DNA of 64,000 nt from Syngnathus acus (GCF_901709675.1 NC_051095.1:1425001-1489000), one strand, 5' to 3'. Shown: positions 12,676 to 25,290, counted from the first letter of the stretch. Notes: a model not told the origin generated them from the sequence alone. Program-made: numbers and translations.

Positions 12676-12892
12676 AAATATGTATTTATATTTGTTTATT
12701 TATTTCATTTGTTTGTTTCTTCATTTATTCAATCATTTTTTAAATAGTTTAATTTTTTAATTTTTAATTTATTTTTAGTTTTATTCAATTTCATCTTATT
12801 TTATTTAGCTATTTTTATGTATTTATTTTATATATTTATTTATGTATTTCTTTATTTATGTATTTATTTATGTATGTATTTATTTGTGATCT
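12676..12892. repeat. Degenerate TTTA/TATT low-complexity tract
   Basis: Mostly TTTAT, TATTTAT and ATGTATTT words over about 215 bp. A similar short stretch lies at 13530-13602. Confidence 0.85.
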
Positions 12893-14210
12893 ACAGTATT
12901 CAGTCTTGCTCTTGCCTCAGCCTCGATACTTTGGAGTCCTACCAATGTCTTGGTCTCGTTCGGCTAATGATCTGCTTTTGCAGCCCAACCGGCCGGCTCT
13001 GTGAGGGCAACCGTAGCTGAGAAAGACTTTTTTTTTTTTTTGCCCTCGTCTCACAATGGTCGGACTTCCTGTAATTCCCTCCACGGGAGCGAGATACGAG
13101 AGCAAAAGGTGCGAGGCTGCTCACGTTGGGAACGTGCTCAGCGGAACATCTACAACTAGTACGGCATCATTAGCGCCGGCGTTCTCGCGGGTGGGGTGGG
13201 GGTGGCGAAACGGGGAAAGGGGCTCGCTCACATCACACGGCTCAGGCAGCAGCTCCCTGTCTGCCGAAAAGCCCGGCAGCTTCATTACTCAGACGACGCA
13301 TTGTGAAATCCAGCAAAGTTAGGCACGCTGATGATTCAGCCTCTTGGAGCCTTCACTCAAATAGGGCTTTCCTTTCCTTGCCGTGCTGGGTGAAGCAACA
13401 TCCTTCAGACGCTGACGCAACGTGTCATTAGCTTGGAGGGGGGGCATCGTGCACGCTTTGTGTGATTTAACAACCCTGCCAGTGTGTTCGTGGCCTCGCG
13501 AGGTAGCCTTACTTCAGATGGTCGAAATATTTACTTATTTATTTTAATTTATTTATTTATTCAGCATTTATTTATTTATTCTACTTTTTATTTTATTTTT
13601 GAGAGTCCCAAGCGAGCAAATCAGCCGGTGTTCCTCGCATCGCCTTGAAATTGGCGAGTAGCGTGCCCAAACGTGCAGCACTCGTTTGCAGTCAGACGCT
13701 GTGCGCAGTTGCGCAGTGCATGTTACATGATTTGCGTTTTTTCCCCCCGACAGCGAGCAGGTGTGTATCTTCCACGGAATGGCATTATCCGACGGTAACA
13801 ATGCATGAAGTGCGCGTGCGTCTTCCCGGCATGCAAATTCAGAGCCAGCCCAATCCGTGCTGAAGTTATCACTCGCAAAAGATGAAACGCTAAACTTTTC
13901 TGGGCAAATCTGCTCCCCGCATATATTGTTCCCTCCTCTGACGCCCTCCCCCCCCCCCCCAACCACCACCACACACCCCGCTGCTGGAACGGTGTCACTT
14001 TCACTCCTCTCAGGAGAAAGTGCTGTCAGCACTCGCATTAAAGTGCAGGCAAATTTCACAAAGTCGCTCAGAGTAACCCTACCCTTGGCGAATCTTAAGT
14101 GCTACACATCCGCTACAGATAAGCCTCAAAATAGCACCGAAAAAAAGGGCCCTTAATGGTCCGTCGATACCGTAAGCCCTGTCTACTGTCATTCACAATC
14201 AGCACATATA

Positions 14211-14583
14211 TATATATAGAGAGAGAGAGTGTAAGAGAGAGTGTGAGTGAGAGTCTGAGAGTGAGAGAGAGAGAGTAGAGTGTGAGAGAGCATGTGAGAG
14301 AGTGGGTGTGAGAGAATGAGTGTGAGTGAGAGCGTGTGGAAGAGAGTGTGTGAGTGAGAGTGTGTGGGAGAGAGTGTGTGTGTGAGAAAGAGAGTGTGTG
14401 AGAGAGAGTGCGAGAGTGAGAGTTGAAGTGAGAGAATGTGAGTGAGAGTGTATATGTGAGAGAGAGTTTGACTGAGAGTGTGAGAGTGAGAGTTAATGTG
14501 AGAGAGAGTGGGTGTGAGAGAATATGAGTGAGAGAGTGTAGATGTGAGAGAGAGAGTGTGTGAGAGAGCGAGAGTGTGAGAGG
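14211..14583. repeat. Long purine-rich GA/GTGA tract
   Basis: About 370 bp made of GAGA, GTGA and GTGTGA units with almost no other sequence on the plus strand. The minus strand reads as a Ser/His/Leu/Thr repeat frame, an artefact of the repeat. Confidence 0.92.
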
Positions 14584-14944
14584 CCGCACAAGGGCCCTCT
14601 TGTGGTCTGGAGGACCGTAAACCTTGAAATGAGCGTATACCCATTTCCAATTTCCGGGGACCAACTCTCCAATCCCGAATGAATTCCTCACCTGTAAATG
14701 TAAGGTAGCAGCATCCATATACTTTTCACGAGTACACAGCGCTCATAATTAGCTTGATCGTGATGCCTTTTCTCAGATTTTTGAGGGAATGCCAGCTAGC
14801 AAATAAGGACGCAGGGGTGTGGGTGTGGGGGGGGCTCCTTGCTAGAAGATGCCAAGCTTGTGAATAATTTAGTGGCGCTAACAGATGCAGGAGAAAGAGA
14901 GAGGGAACGCTGGCGCTTGGCATATAGAGAGAGAGTGCAGTGGC

Positions 14945-15425
14945 TGCGAGATCAGTGCTGGGATTTCACTGTAAACATTCTGCTGCTTTAATATTTACTA
15001 TTGTGTAAATTGCTGTCAATTGCAAATGCAGATTTGCCTCCTTTTGTTTTTCTTCTGCTGTTCCCTCAGAGCCAAACCTAACAAGATTTCTACCCCCTAA
15101 ATGTGATATTTGTTATTGTGCGAATTGCTCATGTAAATTTCGCTCAGTCTCCGAGATCAGTACTCGGCTTCGACTGCTAGCTTTTTTTTTTTTTTTTTTT
15201 ATAGTGTGACTGACTCCCTTTAGTGCCGACAGCGATCAGAGCCAAACGAAAGAACAGCATTCCACCCTGAATGTGCTTTTTTTTAAAGATATTTCATGCA
15301 GTGCAAATTTACCTCAGATTCTACAATTTGAATTTTTTTTTTTTTTTCTCGGAATGTTTGAATGCTTCACTTCCTTTTGTGTTGACAGACTCTTCAAGCC
15401 AAATAACGAGTTGCTGGCTTTAAAC
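14945..15425 (+). repeat. Old, degenerate tandem repeat
   Basis: GAGATCAGT.CT at 14948 and 15153, and AGAGCCAAAC at 15068 and 15238 with a weaker CAAGCCAAAT at 15394, mark diverged units of roughly 155-205 bp. T-runs at 15182 and 15332 sit at similar places in the units. Confidence 0.55.
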
Positions 15426-15838
15426 GCTTGACTTCTTTGCTAATGCAAATTTCCTGAACTTTCTACAATGCCAACTTTTTTCTCTTGTTTTGTTATTTTC
15501 TTGCTTTGCTCCCTCGCGTAGTCTCTTTTTAGTTTGCTTTTCACTGGACTATAAATCTATTGTTTTCATCCGAGCGGGGAGCCCTAATTAAAATGGGTGG
15601 AAAAAAAAAAAATTAAAAACGAGCCGAAAAGGTCACAGAAGCGATCCGGCGGGCAAATGCCATCGTAAACGGCACACATGCACGCGCAATGATTTTTTGC
15701 CTGCTAACCTGTTCCCGTTCTCATGAACGAACTGCCTCCCCACGCAACAAGAACACACACACATGCAGACACAAACACACACAAACACGAACACACACAG
15801 ACATAAACACGAACAAACACAAACAACGCACACAAAAC

Positions 15839-15970
15839 ACTCACTCACTCACTCACTCACTCACTCACTCACTCACTCACTCACTCACTCACTCACTCAC
15901 TCACTCACTCACTCACTCACTCACTCACTCACTCACTCACTCACTCACTCACTCACTCACTCACTCACTC
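15839..15970. repeat. TCAC tetranucleotide microsatellite, 33 units
   Basis: Uninterrupted TCAC units across about 132 bp, preceded by CA-rich sequence from 15750 and followed by a long CA tract. Confidence 0.95.
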
Positions 15971-15986
15971 GCACACAGACACAAAC

Positions 15987-16073
<87 letters not shown>

Positions 16074-16186
16074 AAACGAACACACGAACAAACACACACA
16101 CACACACACAAACAAAAACACACACACACACACAGACAACACACACACAAACAACACACACACACACAGACAACACACAGACAAAC

Positions 16187-16221
<35 letters not shown>

Positions 16222-16332
16222 AAACGAACACACACGAACAAAAACACACACACACACACAGACAACACACACACAAACAACACACAGACAACACACACAC
16301 AAACAACACACACATAACAACACACACACTGG
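15971..16332. repeat. Long CA tract with interruptions
   Basis: CA repeats with recurring AACA, GACA and GAAACGAACACA interruptions. The interruptions recur in blocks (16065-16100 and 16215-16245), suggesting higher-order duplication within the tract. Long open frames here are repeat artefacts. Confidence 0.95.
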
Positions 16333-16903
16333 TCTTGATGGTGGCTCTACCCAATTTTCTCTTGTGACAGTTTGTTCCAGTCCCTGAGCACCTCTCCCCA
16401 CAATGGCCCTTTGAATCTTGCGGCCAAGCCTCTTGAGCGCCGGTAATACCACTTCTTTAGCACCCAGCTGCAGAAAAGGGGAGGGGAGGGGGGGCACTTA
16501 AAAGAGCCTCCAGCATCAGGCGAGAGCAAGGCCTGAATGCTCTATACCCCAAGGACGGACACTTTTACAGGCTTCAATCTCGCCGCTCGGCAGATATCCT
16601 CTCCCGACGGCGCTCTGATATTTCGCCGGATGCCGCATTAGTCGAGCAACCGCCGCTGCGGTTCGCCCCCTGCCTGCGAGACTCGCTTTTGTCTCGGAGG
16701 GGACCGCCGGGCGGGGAGGAAACGGATGTGAGGAACATCAAATGATCCATAACGTATTAATATGTCATTTGAAAATAGCGTTTGCTGGCGCTGGCTTTCT
16801 TGAGGGCCTCAGGTAGCGCCATAAAAGCAAAGCTGTCGGTGTGCTATTAACTAGCCCTTCTCTTAAAATCCCATTGTAGATCCAATTGTTTGCTTGCAAC
16901 GTA

Positions 16904-16918
16904 CCACTAGAGGGAACC
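16904..16918 (+). promoter_or_regulatory. Weak CTCF-like motif
   Basis: CCACTAGAGGGAACC resembles the CTCF core CCACYAGRKGGCRS with mismatches at the GC positions. Motif only. Confidence 0.25.
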
Positions 16919-16953
16919 TTCTAGACTGTATGAATCAAAACTCTCCATCGCAC

Positions 16954-17140
16954 CTGTGTCAAACCTAAGGCCCGGGGGCCGTCTCCGGCCCGCCGCATCA
17001 TTTTATGCGGCCCGCAACGGCAACTCGTGCGTTCACTCAATGTTTCTTGTTAAAATACCAAAATTGTAATTGTAAAAGTGAGATTTCGCAAAAAAAAATC
17101 TAAAACGCCAATTTGAATAAATAAATTATTAAAAATGTTT
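16954..17140 (+). mobile_element. Decayed hAT-type MITE, left part
   Basis: CTGTGTCAAACCTAAGGCCC followed by GGCCCGCCGCATCATTTTATGCGGCCCGC-type sequence matches the left half of a common fish hAT MITE. No right terminus is visible; the end given is approximate. Confidence 0.6.
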
Positions 17141-17940
17141 CTGTTGGATTCTGTTGTGTGTATGCAAAAATATAAGATAGGCATTAATGGCCCCATGGGG
17201 GACCTTTTCCTCGCCGATACGCTCTGTAGCAAATGTTAATCCTGTGCGATATTTACCATCGAAAAAGGTTTGTTGGGCCTAATTCGGAATGACGGCCAAT
17301 CAGGAAGCAACCTGAAGGTGTTGCCAGGTCAAAACAAAGGCGCAACCTGTCAAGTGTTGCGCAACGTGTTTAGCAATGCGACAACCGTAATGAAGAATTT
17401 GTCATCGCAATTTAGCTAGCATATAGCCTAGCGAGCTGCGTGCATGCACAAGGGCCATTGAGTAAATTCTCGCGAGGAATTGAGCGTGCAAGTCAAGGTA
17501 GCATTTGGGATCTTTCCCAAGGCCGCTGGCTTCCCTCACTCAAGGACACTTTGTCTCAGGCGAACACTCACTTTGCTCTGATCGATCTTGCGACCTTCTG
17601 CTTTAAAGGAAAAAAAAGCATTGCTCCCATCTGCCTCCAGACAATTGCATTGCCCCCCCTCCCCAACCTCAACATGTCCATAAATTGCTGAGCAAGTGAA
17701 CTTAAGCGACACCTTATTCCGCTAACACGATCCGATTACTTGCACATAAAATGCCAACCTCGACAATTGTCTGTGAAATTGAGTCATCTTTAGCCCATCA
17801 TAGCAGCCTGCTCATGTTTCTTCATCGGGATGATGAAGTGCCTCCGTGCTGGTTCATCACCGTCGGAGTGGCTCACATATGATTCCGTTTGAAATGTCAC
17901 TTTCTTAGAACTTTTCAAAAGAGCTGCAGCGTGCTATTTT

Positions 17941-17980
17941 TAAACTTTTCACTTTGTGACGTCACAAGGTGAAAAGTTTA
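17941..17980. promoter_or_regulatory. 40-bp palindrome centred on TGACGTCA
   Basis: Arms starting TAAACTTTTCACTTTGTGAC pair with the following 20 bases with a single mismatch. The centre is TGACGTCA, the full cyclic-AMP response element consensus bound by CREB/ATF proteins. Function is inferred only from the motif. Confidence 0.5.
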
Positions 17981-18038
17981 ACAAAAGAAAATAATTTAAG
18001 TTTCAAAAAAATTTCAAAAAGTGAAAAGTCCGGGTCCT

Positions 18039-18060
18039 CACTTTGTGATGTCACAAAGTG
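18039..18060. promoter_or_regulatory. Second palindrome, CRE-like half
   Basis: Perfect 10-bp arms (CACTTTGTGA and its inverse) around TG, giving TGATGTCA at the centre. It lies about 60 bp from, and is clearly related to, the palindrome at 17941-17980. Confidence 0.45.
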
Positions 18061-18849
18061 ACATTATTTTCTGCATCGGGCGGGGCGGGAAAGAGCAGAA
18101 ATGCTCCGAGATGAGTGAATGATGAAGTTAGCTAAGGCTCAAAAAGTTGATTTCGCTTCAAATGTTTTTGTTTGCGTCAAATGTTTTCATCCCTCTGCGG
18201 AACGTCTCATTTGAACGCAAGCTCGGGTCATCCATTTATTTATCAGTCTTGTTCCGCCAGGTTGCCCGGGAGTCAAGGCATGGCTAATTATTCGCGGCTA
18301 ATGCCCGAACGTGGAGGTGCGGCCAGATGCGGCGCACCTGCCAGGAAGGCACATCTGTGCACCGGGGGAGACGGGGGAAGAAATAATATTCATTGCTCCG
18401 CTCCCCCATTTTCCAAGCTAGATGTTTCTTGGCAATAGCAGGCGTCATTTAGACGAGATTGCATCTTGTCGAGCGGCCGATTGCTTTGGGAAAAGTTTGC
18501 AGAAAAGCCCCCCAAAGGCAAAACTCCATAAACTTTGAGAGAGACGAAGCGGCACTTAGTCGCTTTATCGAACATGAAGGCCTCTCGTCCGCATTATCAG
18601 TTATTTAAAAACTTGATTTCTCAAGAGAAAATTTAAAAATGTAGCTGGATATCCTTTTGTTTTTTTGATAAATCGCACAATTTTGCAAGACAAATGGTCT
18701 CTCGCTGTCGCTTCATTAGGCCGTCTTTCATTTTGCAAGTTTACGGCTTATCCCTGCGAATAATTGCAAAGAATCCCGCCGGGAGCTGCGCACATTTTAA
18801 TCACAGCTAACCTCAAACTTTGACATGATTTTCGTATTTATTTCTTCGG

Positions 18850-19092
18850 AGCCGTATGCATATTCAATTTTAATTTATTGTTCTCACCCTTGCCGTGAAC
18901 AAAGCACGCATGCCAAAGTTACGGGAGGAGAGATGTATGCCCAAGCCGTTCATACAATATTCATTAGTCAGCAGTGATTTATTTTCATTTCTTTTACTGC
19001 TGCTGAGCATTACGGGCCAATTTCCATGCAAGTTTGCGGAAGCGCGGTCCAAGGGCCGTGAAAGGCTCTGTGAAATATTTGCCATTGAGTGA
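18850..19092. other. Candidate conserved noncoding element
   Basis: Complex, non-repetitive sequence with ATACAATATTCATTAGTCAG and AGTGATTTATTTTCATTTC and no stop codon in one frame on each strand (18895-19092 plus, 18870-19100 minus). pcdh7 lies in gene deserts rich in conserved elements in vertebrates, but conservation cannot be seen from one sequence. Confidence 0.2.
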
Positions 19093-19302
19093 GAGTGCAC
19101 ATTTATGAATATATATATAATTAAAAAAAATATATATATATTAGTTCTTTTTTTTTATTGTCTATATTAGTAGTTTAGACCCTCAATATTCTGATCCCTC
19201 AAAGTGAAAGTCACAGATCCAAAATATACTACACTGAAGACCCAGCAGTAATATCAGCCTTTCGTCGCAGAGGATGAATAATATATGCCTGTGAATGCTC
19301 TT

Positions 19303-20340
19303 ATAATTTGTCTGTCTGCACCATTTGTCTTCTGACCGCCGGCTAATTGTTAGCTCGTGTACTTATTGTGTTTCCCAATGTAGCTTAGCGCTAACCTCGT
19401 TTAAGCTGAAACTGTTGTTGACGATAACAATAACTAGACCATCTAATGCGTCTTTTATCCCCAAATGACCTTCGTGTGTGGTGACGCTGGCTCGCCGATG
19501 CATCCCAGACTGACGCGATACCCGAGATAGAATCCAGTCGAGTCGTTTCACATGCCCACTTGTGCACTCCCCGACACTGGTGTAGGTGAGAAGTGGGGTC
19601 CCCCGTGTGCGTTTGGCACAACGCGACGTGCCCAGCCGTGCCTAATGGCATCAGCGCACGCTCGAGAGAGCTGATGGCGTTTTGTCCTCCCCTCGGCGCG
19701 CCGCCGCTTTCCCTCTGTGCTGCCCAATGACCCGTCCCCTTGCGCTCCGTCACCTGACCAAAAGTGCGGTGGGAGGGGGAGGGTTGATGAGGCATCAGAC
19801 CACTCTAAAATACTCGCCTAACAAAGGACAAAAGAAAAGTTTACAACCGCCGTCTGCTTCTGAATTTCCATTGTTTCCTTCCGGAAACGTTTTTCTTTTT
19901 TGCCAGAAACACTTAAGTATCCGTTGCGTCGTTGGCGGCCAAAAAGGCGAGCCAATAGCAAAACATTGGACACGCTAATGAGGTGTTAGCTATTTAACAC
20001 CTCCAATCACAGAAAGCCAAACAACTAATCTGCATATATCGTATTAGTCAACAGGTGAGCCGTGAGTTCCAACCTGCCCTAGTTACCATCTTAAATTCAT
20101 TTGCTTAAGGACAAAGAGCTCAGAGGACGCAGTGAACCTCCCTGCTAAGTTTGCAAATTTAACGATTTGATTTTTTTGTAAGTAGGAAAGTAATACCTGA
20201 TGAAAGTAGTACCTGCTTGTGGAGCTTCTAAGACCATGAATGCTAGCATATTGTCTGTCTGTGTTGCTGCACCGTTTGCTTTCAGATCGCCAGCTAAACG
20301 CTAATTCAGCTAAACACTCACGATAACAATGAAATGACGA
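19303..20340. repeat. Diverged duplicated segment
   Basis: TTTGTCTGTCTG then CACC.TTTG(T/C)(C/T)TTC(T/A)GA.CGCC(G/A)GCTAA and CGATAACAAT occur at about 19308-19432 and again at 20246-20330. Identity is partial and broken by indels, so this is an old duplication or two copies of a decayed repeat. Confidence 0.45.
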
Positions 20341-20399
20341 CGCAAAGCCATAAAACATCAGCACACCGAGTTAGCATAACCGCTAATAACAAACCTTGG

Positions 20400-23300
20400 C
20401 CCTTTCCATGGCCTGGAATTTCAACTACTGCACGTCAACAACACCAGAAAAAGTCTCCTCCCAAAATAGTGATTACTATTTGAAACACTGAGCTTTTGCT
20501 AATCCTCTTTCTTTTCCAGTACATTGGAATGAGAAGCTAGTAAAGTCCGTGTAATACATAGATGGAGTCGCTTGCCTGCAGCGGCTGACACGGAATCCAA
20601 CAGTGAGCTTTAGCTACACTTATAATTAAAAGACTCATTGATCTCTGCTCCCATTGCGTGGAGCGCCCCACCCCAGCCGACCCTCCCCCCTCCCTCCTTC
20701 ACGATCCAATTCCTCCTGCCCTGCAGGATTTATTTATCACCCACAATTCCACTCGGGCGCAATAATTCACTGGGTAAAGAGGAAGTCTTGATCCAAGTAG
20801 TGAGCGGCTACTTTGGGGAAAAAAATGGTTACGCCCGGCGTTGTCGCACGTTGTCGCACCATCAGCTTTTGAGCGCATCGGGGCCTGATGAGCAGCGGCT
20901 CTCTGGAGACAGCGCGGCGAAAACACTGAGGTGGAATATTCATGCCACTGAGCAAAGGGACTCGAAATGCACCGAATTGTGCTGCTGAGATTTTTTTTTT
21001 CTGTTTGTTATGCCACGCGGAATTCTTTGGAAAACTTTTTCAGACAGTTGACAGACGTTGAAGCGCTCCGCGTAATGGAGTTTGAGTTCCCTACAGGAGC
21101 CGTAATACAGTCTCTGTAGCCAAGATATTCTGATTAATTTTTTTTTTTCCCCCGCATCTGTGCGTGGCGACGTGTTTACATTCGCAAACTGATGTGGCAA
21201 CACGAGGTGTAATCAGGGGCGCAATGTCTCATCCCAAATATTGCAGCGAGTTACAAATTTGATTCGCCCGCACTTGCACATTTTCGGAAATACGCTCGGC
21301 GTTGCAAACGGCGGCCATCTTTGCTTGCGAGAATGCATTTGCCGTCACCTCTCAGAGAACTAAAATAAAAATAAATACCATTGTTAGTACAAAAAGCAAA
21401 CAGCGTCTGATCTTTTCCGCAATTCATTTTCGGACTTTTGGAAAAACTAATATATAAAATATTACGAAATGAAGTCAGGGCTGCGGCGTCGTTTTGTTGG
21501 CTCCTCATTTCCTCAACCCAAATGTCCGGTGAAAGCAAAGCTGGCAGCGTCAATAGGAAAGATGCTGACACATGCGTTTGAAAGCAAAGCCTGACAAGCA
21601 ATCGCTAGTTCCCTGACGCCGTCGTCATCCAGCTGGCTATTTATAGGTCCAAGGACCAAGGCGGAGCCCAAAAAAAAAAAGCTCATTCAAGTGCTTTTGA
21701 GTCAAGAAGTGGAATCCGTAAGTTGTCGGTTTGGCCATCCGAGCTTGTGAAATGCTGGCCACGCAGCAGTTTCTGCCCCGATTGGCGCCCGCCGCCCAGA
21801 TGCTTTTTCCTCCCCGCCGACAGCTGCGTTTGCAGATGATCCGTGCGGCTAATAGGCCGCCGTCTCCATATGCAGCTGCTCGCGAGTTGGAGAGGGGCGG
21901 GCGGGGGGGGCACGCTTGTTTTCCAGCGGGCTCATTGAGAGCTGCTGACATTTTCACGGTGAGCGCAAAGAAAAAGGTGTTTGACGCTCTTTGCGCTAGC
22001 AGGATGCAAATTGAGAGCGGGTGACATTTGGAAGCCCGAAGTTTCATGCTGATCTTGTAGTATACCAACCACTGTGGGCGGGGCTTCACTTTTTTGGCTG
22101 CATGTTTTGCAAAGATGCCGGCCGGCTACGGCTCGAAAGCCTGTTGTATTTTTTTAAATTTATATTTCAATAATTATATTTAATTAAATAATATATAAAC
22201 TGCATAAATAATATATCCATATAAATAAAATTGATAATTAAATAATTATATTGAATGAAATAAATAAATTATATTTAATTTAACACAATGCTGAAAAATT
22301 GTGAAGATCGTTCTTACGGATCGTTGTTGGCCAATATATCAGACTGACGACCACATGACGTCATTGTTGTGTTCATCGTCCTTTTCCTGACTTTTCATTG
22401 GCTGCGCGGCACTGAGTTCTTTTCCTCAAGCACCGTGTTTACAGTATTCCCTCGCAATCATCGACTTCATCAGCGCCGCTATTTCCAAGTGTTGCGGTTG
22501 GAGCCGTCGATCAGCATCTTGCGGTGGAGGGAAGGGGGCGGGCGGAAATAGTGAAACGCAGCCCAGCTGGTACAACAAATCACTCGGATTTGTTTGCTAC
22601 GCGCAGTTTGGCCCGAGCTATCATGTCATAAATTGGCATGTGGCGGCAGGCTAACTGCGTATTGCATTAGTTGGTGAAATAAAATGCAGCGCACGTAAAG
22701 AAATCGGAGCGGGAATAAAAAAAAAATAACCGAGGTGCTTTCTGCAGATTGAGATCTTAAAAAGGGAGCTGGCGCCGAACAACACATCTCGGCAAGCGCG
22801 GCGGGCGAGCGACCAGTCGCGGAAGATCGTATCGGCGTGCAGGATTACGGCTGCCCTAAATGAGATGACATTCACTCGGACTAATCATTTCCTCCTGTCC
22901 TATGCAGATTGGAAAATGAGATTAGTCCAAGTTGTGTTTGTACAGCTTCAGGGGCAACGACGGAAAGGGAACAAAACAATCAATCTGCACCGCTCGGGCA
23001 ATGCATTACCTGCTGTGTCACCAGTGTGTGTGTAGTAGCCCCGGCCTCGCCCGCAAAATGTTCATTTAACCCCACATCACTTGTTCTCAAGATGTTAAGA
23101 CTCTGAAAACATTCATTTTCATTCTTCATACATGCTTTATGGCATAGATTAAATCCCATAACGTAGTATGGCAAGCAGCATATGTATATATATCTCAATC
23201 CATCCACTATATTTCTCCCTCTCTCAAAAATATCAAATAATGGTAAATTCGATTAAATTAATTTATTACAAACTAAATTAATTGAAAATAATTAATTAAT

Positions 23301-23722
23301 TAGATTAACTGAACTGTATTTAACAAATGTGGACTAAATAAGACTAAAAAAAAACAACAATGACGTTTATGACACTAATCTTTTGTTATACTTTCATGTG
23401 CCACTAGAGGGAGCCAGTCGAGCCAATCGTATCCATTTTTAGTGTTGTCGTTACTGGCGATGTACAGTAAAGCTATCGAGGCAGCCTGATTCCGATGGTC
23501 GTCACTTTGCATTTCCCATTTCCAGTCCACCGCGGAGATGAATGAAGAAGTGTACTTTCCCTCCGAATCTCTTCGCAGCGCCTCAATCGCCGTGGACCTC
23601 GATTTGGGAACTTTGAGAACGTTTTTTTCCTTTTTAAACAACTGTATGGGATAATCTACGTGACGAGGGAAATGGATCGAATTGATATGCATTTTTTTTT
23701 GTCTGGCGAGGGTGGCACATCT
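20400..23722. other. Intergenic, no gene seen
   Basis: Unique sequence with AT-rich stretches at 22140-22285 and 23220-23350. The 150-codon minus frame at 21637-22089 has no recognised homology. Confidence 0.55.
23401..23415 (+). promoter_or_regulatory. CTCF-like motif
   Basis: CCACTAGAGGGAGCC matches the CTCF core CCACYAGRKGGCRS except for one A where C is usual. Confidence 0.35.
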
Positions 23723-23793
23723 TTAACTCGTTCAGTGCCATTGACGGTTATAGACGTCAAAGATATTCATTAGGTTGGCAATAAATGAGTTAA
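23723..23793. mobile_element. 71-bp inverted-repeat mini-element, copy 1
   Basis: It starts TTAACTCGTTCAGTGCCATT, ends ATAAATGAGTTAA, and contains GACGGTTATAGACGTCA. The ends form an imperfect inverted repeat. A second copy of identical length lies at 25866-25936. Confidence 0.75.
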
Positions 23794-24079
23794 CTTTCCC
23801 CTGACGAGTTTGAAGGCCCCCAGATGAATACCAAGAGTGCTTTGCTTTAAGGAACTGCACGCTCCTAAAATGTGGAGCTCCACTTTTACGACTACCATCA
23901 TGCAGCGGCGTCATTAAATGGCCGTCGATGGCGGTTTTGCCGCACAACTGTCTTGTCATGTTCTTTACCAAGCCGCTGCATGTTCAGTCAATGATTACCG
24001 TGTTGCTGTTTAATACCGGCGGCGATGATGTTTACGGGGCGGCTTTTGGTGGCATTTAGCGTGGACGTCTGCCCGATTT

Positions 24080-24430
24080 AACGGCGAATAAATAACGTGT
24101 GTTAACATCAATAAAGTCATTGACTCGAACTTCTAAACTTTTTACAAGTAGGCTTTATTGTCGGTGGCTCACATAAATGCCCCGCGGCTTGGATTTTATC
24201 AGCGCATGACAAATGTCCTGCCACGAATACACAATCCGCGAGCACAAGTCGCTTTATTGCCCCGGCTTGTGCGTATATCTGGAATATCACTTTGTGTGCT
24301 AGACCTCCATTTGCGAATAAATACCAGGGAGTCTGCAAAGTGAAATTATTCAGCTTGCGCTCATTGTTAGCGGCGCACCCCGCTGCCGCCAATTGCTGTT
24401 TACTAATCATGCGCTATTATCTGTGGGGGG
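24080..24430. other. Candidate conserved noncoding element
   Basis: Non-repetitive, moderate GC, with AATAAA-like and TTTATTG words (TTTATTGTCGGTGG, TTTATTGCCCCGG) and TTTACTAATCATGCGC. Chosen only for high complexity and freedom from repeats. Confidence 0.18.
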
Positions 24431-25030
24431 AAAAAAAAAAGAAACGTGCGCCGGCCATCCTTTTTGTTTTCCGTTCCAGCCTCTGTCGGCTTGGTTTTTC
24501 CCTATCATTTGTGAAATCAGGTGTAGCAGCGGGAGGAGACTTTGCATAAAGTGCATCTCCCGGAGATTCAGCTCGGCGGCAAGAAAGCGGCGGCGGCGGC
24601 TGAGCCAGGCAGAAAGTTAATGAATAGAACAGTTGGAAGCTAGCTGGAGACGGCCCCCAAACATTTGTCACCTCAACAGGCGTCGCCTCTGTTGTGAGAT
24701 TGGATTTTGCTTCTGCTTTTTGTTTTATTGTTGTTGTGCAAACAAGGGAGACGAAAAAAGGGGGCGTCGCAGTGTTCGCGGGCAGCACCTGCTTTTTGCT
24801 TGCTTCTCGCGTGACGGGCGAATTCCACGCGCCAATTCCGCAGAAAACACACCTAGCCCTGTTATCCATGTACATTTTAAAAAATGAGGTTAAAAGTCAG
24901 ACCTTCAAAGTAAAGGAGGTTAATCTTTAACACAGATGGAACACTGTGGTAGCTCCGCCCCCTTTCCCATTTTACGAGTCCTTCCTCATTTCCCATTGCG
25001 GCGCATTCAGAAATGGATGATGTAAATTAC

Positions 25031-25290
25031 GCGTGTCAAACTCAAGGCCCGGGGGCCAGATGGGGCCCGCCACCTCATTTTGTGTGGTCCGCAAAAAAAA
25101 ATTCATGTCATTACTAAAATTGCAAATTTTTTGAACAATTTTTACTAGTTTGATTTGAAAATTAGTTATTTGTCCGTTTGTTTTGTAGCTTACACGATAT
25201 AGAATATAGTTGATACATTTATTTATATCATGGCCCTCCGAAGGAAACTATGACTACGTTGTAAATCCATGAAAGCGACAAACTCATTTA
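25031..25290 (+). mobile_element. Decayed hAT-type MITE
   Basis: GCGTGTCAAACTCAAGGCCC with GGCCCGCCACCTCATTTTGTGTGG at the left and ATGGCCCTCCGAAGGAAACT near the right, the usual order in this fish family. Same family as 16954-17140. The right terminus is degraded, so the end is approximate. Confidence 0.65.

Larger units (their letters stand above)
10228..14210. other. Intergenic, no gene seen
   Basis: GC-rich near 10200-10650, with several overlapping open frames on both strands but no recognisable product. CA, CT and TTTA tracts are listed separately. CCAACATTCAGCACC at 10180 recurs near 11650. Confidence 0.55.

Noticed and set aside
14113-14718. 201-codon minus frame rich in Ser, His, Leu and Thr
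   Set aside because: It is produced by the GA/GTGA purine tract; no unique coding sequence surrounds it.
15689-16387. Overlapping long open frames encoding Thr-His or Cys-Val repeats
   Set aside because: They are translations of TCAC and CA microsatellites in several frames and are not genes.
24633-24930. Frames with a Cys/Phe-rich hydrophobic stretch
   Set aside because: Short, overlapping on both strands, no supporting motif or splice signal.
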